DNA of 15,600 nucleotides from Clostridiales bacterium (GTDB lineage Bacteria > Bacillota > Clostridia > Lachnospirales > Lachnospiraceae): contig JAJBVF010000573.1 in the NCBI GenBank assembly GCA_020859965.1, positions 1 through 15,600 on the forward strand, written 5' to 3'. The number at the start of each line of letters is the position of its first letter. The stretch's first letter is position 1. Positions 7,857-13,442 of this stretch are shown piece after piece. The notes under the pieces are model-generated. The model did not search any database. It was not told the DNA's origin and was given only the letters and a program-made list of their open reading frames with translations. The position numbers were made by a program, and so were the translations under genes.

Positions 7857-9134
7857 CTACGCAAATCGGCTGGCGATCCAGCCATCTACATAGTCGAAAC
7901 ATGCCTTCGCACTGTCACCAAGCTGACCAGGATAAGTCTCCGCCTCCGGCGCCGTGGTGAAATTATGGCTTGCGCCTTCCACAAATACCAGAGTCTTATC
8001 CGTTACCTTTTCGGCGCGCCGATAGATGTGTTCGGATGCGATATATTCGTAGCTGCCAGTCATACCCATGAGAAGCAGCGGTACAGTGACTTCCCTGATG
8101 TTTCCCACGGTCACGCAATAGCTGGAATCCCAGTCAATTCCATAAATCTGACTTTCATCATAACCATATTGTTCCGGATCAACCCGAACTGCAGACGATT
8201 TCAGGAAGGTTCTGACCGTAGTGGACAGACAGCCAAAATGGTAAACTGATGCACTGTTGGCACCCTCCTTGAACTTCCTCAGACACGGAACGATTTCAGT
8301 GCTCACGCTGCCATCCTGATGCAACAGCTTCTGTGGTTCAAGCGTATGGGAAAAATACTCCGGCACCTGTACAAATAATTTATTATTAGGGCCAAACTGT
8401 GTTCCTCCCGGAATGATCAGCGGCTCATCATCTACAAAATTGCCCTTTCCCTGATCGATCAGGGAAATCCGCTCCTGACAGTAGTCAATCAGCCGGTTCA
8501 TACGTCCGGCCTGTGCTTTCAAGAATTTCCGGACAAATTCGCTGCTGAAGCTGCATCCTTCCGTGCTATAGCCATTGGCGGGATTAAACAGATCAAGCTC
8601 CGGATCCCGTTTCACACCGCTTCGCTCATCCACAATGGCCGGATCCAGAGATACCAGACTCATCACTCCGTTTCCGAAGTTGGAATCAAGCAGCATGACT
8701 CCATCCGCCGCCGGCAAAGAGCCGATGTCATCCAGCTTTACGATCCTTCCCGGATTCTGAAAAACAGCTGCTCCGTTTTCCGCTACGCTCTGGTATGCGC
8801 TCATCAGGGTCGCTCCACCGGAATGTCCCAGCAACAGCACCTTCTCCACGCCCGGATAATTCTTCAGGTAGTCCACCACGACAGCGACTTCCTTAAGCTT
8901 CATATCCAATGGATTTGAAGCCTCGGATACATGGGTGGCCGCCACACGGTACCCTCTCTTCGCCAGTTCCATGGCCGGCAGAAATTCAATATAATCCTGA
9001 TCCGAATGACAAAGCACAATCCCGACTTTACTTTTCTCACCGGGATGCAGCGGCTCATACAGCATACAGGGCACAATCGCCGGAAAATCCCCAAGTTTTG
9101 AATAGGTTCTTCTAATTTCACAATACTCTGACAT
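7857..9134 (-). CDS. Alpha/beta-hydrolase family protein
   Basis: A 425-residue cytosolic protein (no signal peptide) with the alpha/beta-hydrolase fold: strand VGIVLCHSD (37-45), then VLLLGHSGGATL (99-110) with Ser105 as nucleophile in GHSGG, and a late GASHNF in which His390 would be the catalytic base. The acid is unclear: the usual Asp position after VPLLLMGMTG is occupied by SYEY, so Glu363 may serve. Between the nucleophile and the last third lies a long insertion (about 120-345), which probably forms a cap over the active site and makes the protein larger than usual. GGAGG lies just upstream of the ATG. As first gene of the importer operon it probably cleaves an ester, thioester or amide in the imported compound, but the substrate is unknown. 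Confidence 0.85.
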   Translation of the reverse strand: MSEYCEIRRTYSKLGDFPAIVPCMLYEPLHPGEKSKVGIVLCHSDQDYIEFLPAMELAKRGYRVAATHVSEASNPLDMKLKEVAVVVDYLKNYPGVEKVLLLGHSGGATLMSAYQSVAENGAAVFQNPGRIVKLDDIGSLPAADGVMLLDSNFGNGVMSLVSLDPAIVDERSGVKRDPELDLFNPANGYSTEGCSFSSEFVRKFLKAQAGRMNRLIDYCQERISLIDQGKGNFVDDEPLIIPGGTQFGPNNKLFVQVPEYFSHTLEPQKLLHQDGSVSTEIVPCLRKFKEGANSASVYHFGCLSTTVRTFLKSSAVRVDPEQYGYDESQIYGIDWDSSYCVTVGNIREVTVPLLLMGMTGSYEYIASEHIYRRAEKVTDKTLVFVEGASHNFTTAPEAETYPGQLGDSAKACFDYVDGWIASRFA

Positions 9135-9178
9135 AAAACCTCCGCCCTCCTACTTTTGTCTGTTTCCTCTCTTATATC

Positions 9179-9194
9179 CTATCAAATTTAATAG
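9179..9194. promoter_or_regulatory. 16-base palindrome upstream of the hydrolase operon (operator candidate)
   Basis: CTATCAAATTTAATAG is a palindrome with one mismatched pair, 45 bases before the hydrolase ATG and in the region where the operon promoter should lie. A possible -10 (minus-strand TATTAT, 9208-9213) sits just upstream of it but lacks a good -35. The arrangement would suit a repressor site; no regulator gene is present in the window. Confidence 0.35.
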
Positions 9195-9335
9195 TTTACT
9201 TTGATTCATAATATGTTTCCTCTGACCCGAAAATAGACTCACTGAAAGTCAGAAGATAAGGAATCTGATCCTTTAATTCAATTTACGACTTATTTTTTGC
9301 AGATATCGAATAATCTGTACAATGACAGCTTCAGG

Positions 9336-9341
9336 TATAAT
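9336..9341 (+). promoter_or_regulatory. Candidate -10 box before the foldable segment
   Basis: A perfect TATAAT on the plus strand, but with no recognisable -35 at 16-18 bases. Transcription from it would begin near 9348, two bases before the first stem of the foldable segment at 9350-9475. A second TATAAT at 9644-9649, also without a good -35, is an alternative start for the secreted-protein gene. Confidence 0.35.
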
Positions 9342-9349
9342 CAATATAA

Positions 9350-9475
9350 ATGTAACAGGCCGCCAGCAAAGCGGATAAAGAAAATCATGCGGCTGTCCGG
9401 CATGGTTACATGGTTTCGGCGTCTGCTATTCAGAAAAGGATAAAAGAAAGGACGGTCCGTTTATCAGCAGAAACC
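9350..9475 (+). ncRNA. Candidate structured RNA or 5' leader, class not recognised
   Basis: The segment can fold into two domains. Domain 1: closing stem ATGTAAC (9350-9356) with GTTACAT (9405-9411) around two hairpins, CCGC/GCGG (9360-9363 with 9371-9374) and CATGCGG/CCGGCATG (9386-9392 with 9397-9404, one bulge), giving a three-way junction. Domain 2: nested stems GGTTT/AAACC (9412-9416, 9471-9475), CTGCT/AGCAG (9423-9427, 9466-9470) and GATAAA/TTTATC (9439-9444, 9460-9465). It starts right after a TATAAT and lies 200 bases before the secreted-protein gene. It matches no riboswitch consensus I know. It may be a leader of the downstream gene or an independent small RNA; a weak hairpin followed by T5 lies at 9539-9571. 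Stems alone do not prove function. Confidence 0.35.
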
Positions 9476-9675
9476 AGATACTCAAAAGAATTTATAGAGA
9501 CTGCTGAATCAGAACGTTTCTTTGAACCGGCAGAACACCTGAATCTGTCACAGTCATTTCAGCCTGTTTTTGCTATTTACGGAACAAAAAATCATCTCAT
9601 GGGGCAAGACTATTACTGGAATATATAAATTCTTTGGATAACTTATAATTGGGGAACAAAAAAGGAGAATGATGA

Positions 9676-10770
9676 ATGATGAAGAATTATAAAAAAGCAT
9701 TCGCCGGTCTGCTGGCCGGGGCAATGGTGCTGACCAGCGGGTTTGGCGCAGTGGCAGCTGATACTTCCGAGGAAACAGAAACAGTCAATCCGGCAGATGA
9801 AGTCATCACCGTGTCGGTCGCGAACGTAGAAGGAAGCGGTTCTCTGTGGTTCTACTCATTAGAAAATCCACAGTTTGACGAGGAAGGATATCTGGTCGGA
9901 TATGATTCAAAGACAGAGCTTGAAGGAGATTCCGTTGAGGTTGCTGAAGGAGATTATGTTTATTTCGGAGCCGAACCGGATCCGGGATATGAGGTCAAAG
10001 TAAATATAGCGCCGCACCAGATCGTACGTTTTACATTTGACGCGGATGAAGGCGATGACGTCACATCATACTATGCGTTCTGGGACGCTGATTTCAACGC
10101 CCTGGGAGCTCAGGAGGACGGTGCGACATCAAACCAGCCTTATGATGTATATTATCTGAAAATCAGCGAAGAGACCACTCTCTGGGCCGAAAGAACCGAA
10201 GAAGTTCTCGGAACCGGAACTGCAGCAGATCTGACGATCAATATAGGATTTTCCGTATCCGACGCTGAGATTGTCCTGGACACAGACACATTGAGCGATG
10301 ATACGGTAGTGACTGTGATCGACACATCCAACAATAATAACCTGAACATGGGAACTGTAGAGTACAAAGGCTACAGTACGGAAGACACCTATGTGGACGA
10401 AGATGGAAATACCGTAGAAGGCGGAATGTACACAAACTGGTATGGCGACACCTACGCGAAGGATGGCTTTGTACCGGCAGAATGGACCACTGCGACACAG
10501 GGCGCTGCTCAATTCCGTTCTGGAGAAGGCGTGCAGATAGCTGTATCGGATCCTGAAAATTATTCCGGCATCAATGTCTACTATGTGGATGACGACGGAA
10601 ATGAAGTATCTGTGGATGTTACAACCGACCCGTCAGAATATCCGATGTACATCGAGGATGGTTCAGAGACAGCTATCGCAGAGGAAGCAGATGGAACCTG
10701 GTATTTTACGGTACCATTTGTAAAACTGGCAGATCACCTGACGCTTGTTGTGGATTTCGTTGAAGCATAA
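9676..10770 (+). CDS. Secreted, very acidic protein of unknown function
   Basis: A 364-residue protein that I do not recognise. Residues 1-28 form a Sec signal (KNYKKAFAGLLAGAMVLT, then cleavage near AVA/AD). The mature part has no cysteine, about 73 Asp/Glu against roughly 9 Lys/Arg, and many Tyr, Thr, Val and Gly, which suggests a beta-rich extracellular protein, perhaps binding cations. VEVAEGDYVYFGAEPDPGYEV (about 91-111) resembles the beta-strand pattern of bacterial surface repeat domains (V.L.A.PDPGY), and YVDEDGNTV and YVDDDGNEV form a short internal repeat. There is no LPXTG or C-terminal anchor and no lipobox, so it is probably released or held non-covalently. ATG 9676 is 8 bases from AAGGAG; the next codon is also ATG. 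It is divergent from the importer operon, with a hairpin downstream. Confidence 0.8.
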   Translation: MMKNYKKAFAGLLAGAMVLTSGFGAVAADTSEETETVNPADEVITVSVANVEGSGSLWFYSLENPQFDEEGYLVGYDSKTELEGDSVEVAEGDYVYFGAEPDPGYEVKVNIAPHQIVRFTFDADEGDDVTSYYAFWDADFNALGAQEDGATSNQPYDVYYLKISEETTLWAERTEEVLGTGTAADLTINIGFSVSDAEIVLDTDTLSDDTVVTVIDTSNNNNLNMGTVEYKGYSTEDTYVDEDGNTVEGGMYTNWYGDTYAKDGFVPAEWTTATQGAAQFRSGEGVQIAVSDPENYSGINVYYVDDDGNEVSVDVTTDPSEYPMYIEDGSETAIAEEADGTWYFTVPFVKLADHLTLVVDFVEA

Positions 10771-10821
10771 GTAGGACAGCCTATATAATAATCCTGAAAA
10801 TCCAGAATATTTGCTTATATT

Positions 10822-10851
10822 ATACGGCTTTTGATCTTTCAAAAGCCGTAT
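10822..10851 (+). terminator. Hairpin downstream of the secreted-protein gene
   Basis: A perfect 13-bp stem (ATACGGCTTTTGA with its complement) and a 4-base loop begin 51 bases after the stop codon. The following T tract is weak (TCTGTT), but the stem strength and position make a terminator the best reading. Confidence 0.65.
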
Positions 10852-10902
10852 TCTGTTCAATTGAAAATTGCAGCTGAAATATAATAAACCTCCGCATGCA
10901 CA

Positions 10903-10931
10903 TTGACACAAAGCCGCGACAAGAGTAGAAT
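10903..10931 (+). promoter_or_regulatory. Sigma-A promoter of the rarD-like gene
   Basis: TTGACA (10903-10908), a 17-base spacer and TAGAAT (10926-10931): a perfect -35 and a five-of-six -10 at ideal spacing. Transcription should start near 10938, immediately before the long stem at 10939-11009, and leave a leader of about 100 bases before the ATG at 11039. Confidence 0.8.
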
Positions 10932-10938
10932 GTGAACG

Positions 10939-11009
10939 AAAAATGGTGGGATTTGCTGTTTCAAAAAAAGAGGATGCCTGTAAGAATAACGCGTATTCCA
11001 ACCATTTTT
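10939..11009 (+). promoter_or_regulatory. Foldable leader of the rarD-like gene
   Basis: AAAAATGGT (10939-10947) is perfectly complementary to ACCATTTTT (11001-11009). The stem can continue with GGGAT (10948-10952) pairing with ATTCC (10995-10999) after a one-base bulge. The stem starts at the predicted transcription start and ends 16 bases before the ribosome binding site, so it would span nearly the whole leader. It may be a stabilising 5' stem or a regulatory leader. I do not recognise a riboswitch class. Confidence 0.4.
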
Positions 11010-11038
11010 AAAAGGTCAAACACGTGAGGAGAAAGATT

Positions 11039-11932
11039 ATGAATAAGACAGTGCGGGGAACCTTCGGTGTGGCGGCAGCCTATGTCTGCTGGGGTGTACT
11101 GACCATTTTCTGGAATCTGCTGAGTGAAGTGAATTCGGTTTATGTGCTTTCGCAGCGTATTATCTGGTCCATGGTATTCATGGGACTTTTCATGGCATTG
11201 ACAGGGAGATGGAAAGAGATTGCCCCAGTGTTTCGAAATCATCGGCAGCTTCTGACCTGCTTCATCTGCGGGATTCTGATCACAATCAACTGGGGCGTGT
11301 ATATTTTTGCAGTCAGCAGCGGACATGTGCTGGACGCAAGTCTTGGATATTTTATCGAACCGGTATTGGTCGGCGCGATCGGTTTGTTTGTTTTCCGGGA
11401 GCGCCCAAGTAAGCTGGAATTACTCACGTTCCTGTTTGCCCTGATCGGCGTAGTGTATATGATCGTACGCTCCGGCACGATCCCTGCGCTGGCACTGCTG
11501 ATTTCCGGCTCCTTCGCCATCTATGGAGCAGTCAAGAAAAATCTGAGTCTGTCGCCATACACATCGCTTTTTATGGAAACGCTCTGTATGACGCCATTCG
11601 CTCTGCTTTTTGCGCTTTGGGCAGACAACGCCGGAATGGGGAGTATTGGTGTGCTTCACGGAGCTGAATTTCTGCTGCTTCCGGCGTGCGGAATCATTAC
11701 CTCCATACCGCTTTTGCTTTTTAACATTGGTGTAAAAGAAATTCCCTATTACATATCCGGCATCCTGATGTATATCAACCCGACGCTTCAGTTTCTGATG
11801 GGACTGTTTTACTTTCATGAAGAACTGAACCGGAATAAGCTGGTCGCATTCTGTTTCATCTGGTTCGGAATTATTTTTACAATTATTGATCATCTACGGC
11901 AGATTCAGCCGCGGAAAAGGGGAAACAGCTGA
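11039..11932 (+). CDS. rarD: RarD-type EamA/DMT family permease
   Basis: An inner-membrane carrier of the drug/metabolite transporter superfamily, 297 residues with about ten hydrophobic helices. RarD hallmarks are the N-terminal AAAYVCWGVLTIFW, the QRIIWS segment after the first loop, ITINWGVYIFAVSSGHVLDA followed by SLGYFIEP, and the late YYISGILMYINPTLQFLMG. The natural substrate of RarD proteins is not settled; the name comes from an old chloramphenicol-related phenotype. The start is ATG 11039, seven bases after GAGGAG; a GTG at 11024 is in frame but lies upstream of that site and is unlikely. The gene has its own promoter and stands alone, convergent with a small gene 55 bases downstream; no good terminator is visible between them. 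Confidence 0.9.
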   Translation: MNKTVRGTFGVAAAYVCWGVLTIFWNLLSEVNSVYVLSQRIIWSMVFMGLFMALTGRWKEIAPVFRNHRQLLTCFICGILITINWGVYIFAVSSGHVLDASLGYFIEPVLVGAIGLFVFRERPSKLELLTFLFALIGVVYMIVRSGTIPALALLISGSFAIYGAVKKNLSLSPYTSLFMETLCMTPFALLFALWADNAGMGSIGVLHGAEFLLLPACGIITSIPLLLFNIGVKEIPYYISGILMYINPTLQFLMGLFYFHEELNRNKLVAFCFIWFGIIFTIIDHLRQIQPRKRGNS

Positions 11933-11987
11933 GGCTTCGGAATATGCTCTGGCAGAATTTTCAGTTAGCAGTCTGTAGCATTTTCTA

Positions 11988-12164
11988 CTACAGTTCCAAA
12001 TCCTCAGTTGGCACACCGAGAGACTGTAGCCTGGCTTTTAAAATCTTTTCCTGATATTCCAGTTCCTTATCCCGGTCATCCGCATTTTTAAGCCTCTGTA
12101 AATTGACATATTCGCGTATCGTCTGATCTTTTAATTCCTTCTCAGTCATTCCTGTATCCTCCAT
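11988..12164 (-). CDS. Small conserved-looking hypothetical protein (58 residues)
   Basis: A 58-residue product, MEDTGMTEKELKDQTIREY at the start and LGVPTEDLEL at the end. It is almost wholly charged and helical, with a central stretch rich in Lys, Asp and Glu (LKNADDRDKELEYQEKILKA) that could form a short coiled coil, and has no signal or membrane segment. AAAGGAGG lies eight bases before the ATG, and two promoters of TTGACA type lie upstream (12266-12294 is a perfect consensus), so expression should be strong. It follows azlCD in the same direction but with its own promoter. Function unknown. I have the impression of similar small proteins in Lachnospiraceae genomes, which needs a search to confirm. 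Confidence 0.75.
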   Translation of the reverse strand: MEDTGMTEKELKDQTIREYVNLQRLKNADDRDKELEYQEKILKARLQSLGVPTEDLEL

Positions 12165-12216
12165 TGCATCAACCTCCTTTATGAATATCAGATTTCTATC
12201 TATTTTTATTATTTAT

Positions 12217-12245
12217 AATCTAATATCTGGCGGTTCTGTTGTCAA
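12217..12245 (-). promoter_or_regulatory. Second, weaker promoter of the small gene
   Basis: Minus-strand TTGACA (12240-12245) and TAGATT (12217-12222) are separated by 17 bases. The -35 is perfect and the -10 matches four of six. It lies downstream of the consensus promoter at 12266-12294, in tandem. Confidence 0.4.
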
Positions 12246-12265
12246 TCCTTTTTGCCGCGGTACAG

Positions 12266-12294
12266 ATTATATTACGCAAGTATCTTTTTGTCAA
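12266..12294 (-). promoter_or_regulatory. Consensus sigma-A promoter of the small gene
   Basis: Minus-strand TTGACA (12289-12294), a 17-base spacer and TATAAT (12266-12271) match the consensus at all twelve positions. The predicted start is near 12259, about 95 bases before the ATG of the 58-residue protein. Confidence 0.85.
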
Positions 12295-12315
12295 TATAGG
12301 CATCAGATAAGTCCT

Positions 12316-12630
12316 TTATAATAGTACCAGCACCCGCTCCACCAGAAACACGACAAGGCAGGCAAGCAGCGCTACGGTAATCAGACTTTTTTCCTTGTAA
12401 GCAGCGATCAGAGCCACCACAAATCCCGCCGCAGCTGAGATTGTATTTCCTGTCGCGGATAAAATCGCCGGAAAGGTCATAGCCGCCAGGCAGGCATAAG
12501 GCACATAGTACAAGAAAGAGCGAATGAAAGAACTAGTGATATCTTTTTTGATCAGTGTAATCGGAAGCATGCGGATCAGGTAGGTCACACCCGCCATCAA
12601 AAGGATATAAATATATACGTTATGATTCAT
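12316..12630 (-). CDS. azlD: AzlD, small subunit of branched-chain amino acid exporter
   Basis: A 104-residue membrane protein of AzlD length with three to four hydrophobic helices. MNHNVYIYILLMAGVTYLIR followed by MLP is the typical AzlD N-terminus, and the rest (FLYYVPYACLAAMTFPAIL, then AYKEKSLITVALLACLVVFL) fits the family. In known systems (AzlCD in Bacillus, BrnFE in corynebacteria) it forms, with AzlC, an exporter of branched-chain amino acids and their analogues. Its start overlaps the end of azlC by 11 bases, the usual arrangement, implying coupled translation. GGAGGAACGTC precedes the ATG. Confidence 0.92.
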   Translation of the reverse strand: MNHNVYIYILLMAGVTYLIRMLPITLIKKDITSSFIRSFLYYVPYACLAAMTFPAILSATGNTISAAAGFVVALIAAYKEKSLITVALLACLVVFLVERVLVLL

Positions 12631-13330
12631 GACGTTCCTCCTTCACCGGACACAAAACGGCCGCCACGCCGGCCACCACGATCGTAGTGATGATGATAAC
12701 AAATCCGGATGACACCTGATTCAGCAATGGCGCATACGCAAACAGGCTGCTTACCGCCATCGCTCCTATGACGACTCCCAATACCGCACGACTGTGTTTC
12801 GCCGGCGGAATAATAACTGCCAGAAACATGCCGTAAATCGCTACGCCAAGGGCGGAAAGGACAAATCCCGGAAGCAGGTTGCCGGACACTGCGCCGACCA
12901 GCGTACCGATCGTCCAGCCGGGAATGGCCACACACATCGCCCCATAATTATAATATGGACTGATCCGCCCTTCCTGACTCGCGCTGATGCCAAAAATCTC
13001 ATCTGTGATACCAAATGCCACCACATAACGATGCCCCTGCGCACAGTCTCTGGGCAGCTTCTGGGAAAGTGAAAAAGACATCAGGCAGTAGCGCAGATTA
13101 ATGATCAGCTGCGTCAGCGCGATTTCCATATAAGAGCCGCCTGCCGCAATAATCTCCAGCCCGGCAAACTGCCCGGCCGAAGTAAGATTGGTCAGAGAAA
13201 TCAAAACGGCCTGCCAGATCGTAAGACCGCATGATACTGCCATAATCCCAAATGTAAAAGATACAGCAAAATAACCAAGCGCGATCGGTATCCCATCCTT
13301 CAGGCCCCTTCGAAAGCTCTCGCTGTCCAT
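12620..13330 (-). CDS. azlC: AzlC, large subunit of branched-chain amino acid exporter
   Basis: A 236-residue polytopic membrane protein. The AzlC family start is clear: FRRGLKDGIPIALGYFAVSFTFGIMA, then SLTNLTSAGQFAGLEII and ALTQLIINLRYCLMSFSLSQKL. The second half carries the conserved GITDEIFGI and several further helices. It pairs with AzlD to export branched-chain amino acids; this is family knowledge. The ATG at 13330 follows AAGGGGG. Upstream lie 112 bases between it and the ABC ATPase gene, with a hairpin and a repeated AT-rich motif but no clear promoter, so it could be read from an unseen promoter or from the ABC operon. No Lrp-type regulator gene is present nearby. Confidence 0.93.
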   Translation of the reverse strand: MDSESFRRGLKDGIPIALGYFAVSFTFGIMAVSCGLTIWQAVLISLTNLTSAGQFAGLEIIAAGGSYMEIALTQLIINLRYCLMSFSLSQKLPRDCAQGHRYVVAFGITDEIFGISASQEGRISPYYNYGAMCVAIPGWTIGTLVGAVSGNLLPGFVLSALGVAIYGMFLAVIIPPAKHSRAVLGVVIGAMAVSSLFAYAPLLNQVSSGFVIIITTIVVAGVAAVLCPVKEERHES

Positions 13331-13398
13331 AATATGCCCCCTTGCATCTATAGGATAATTTTATAGTAAACAACTTTAATCGTTTTACTTTGCGCGGG

Positions 13399-13431
13399 AC
13401 GCGAGGTTGCGTAAACAGCCATTCCTCACGC
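13399..13431 (-). promoter_or_regulatory. Hairpin in the gap between the ABC ATPase gene and azlC
   Basis: On the minus strand GCGTGAGG (13424-13431) pairs with CCTCGCGT (13399-13406), eight pairs of which two are G-T, around a 17-base loop. No T run follows, so it is not a standard terminator. It may separate the ABC operon from azlCD or fold the azlC leader. Confidence 0.35.
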
Positions 13432-13442
13432 ATCCGAATGCA

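Noticed and set aside
9246..9275. Small hairpin AAGGA/TCCTT in the divergent intergenic region
   Set aside because: A five-pair stem in AT-rich DNA with no T run is expected by chance.
9410..9628. Plus-strand frame of 72 codons between the divergent genes
   Set aside because: There is no ribosome binding site before the ATG, no recognisable domain, and the foldable segment covers its first third. It might be a gene remnant, so conservation should be checked.
11024..11038. GTG start for the rarD-like gene
   Set aside because: The GTG precedes the GAGGAG ribosome binding site, which is ideally spaced for the ATG at 11039.
11973..11993. Hairpin CTGTAG/CTACAG between rarD and the small gene
   Set aside because: Only six pairs, overlaps the small gene's stop codon, and has no T run on either strand, so it is not convincing as a terminator.
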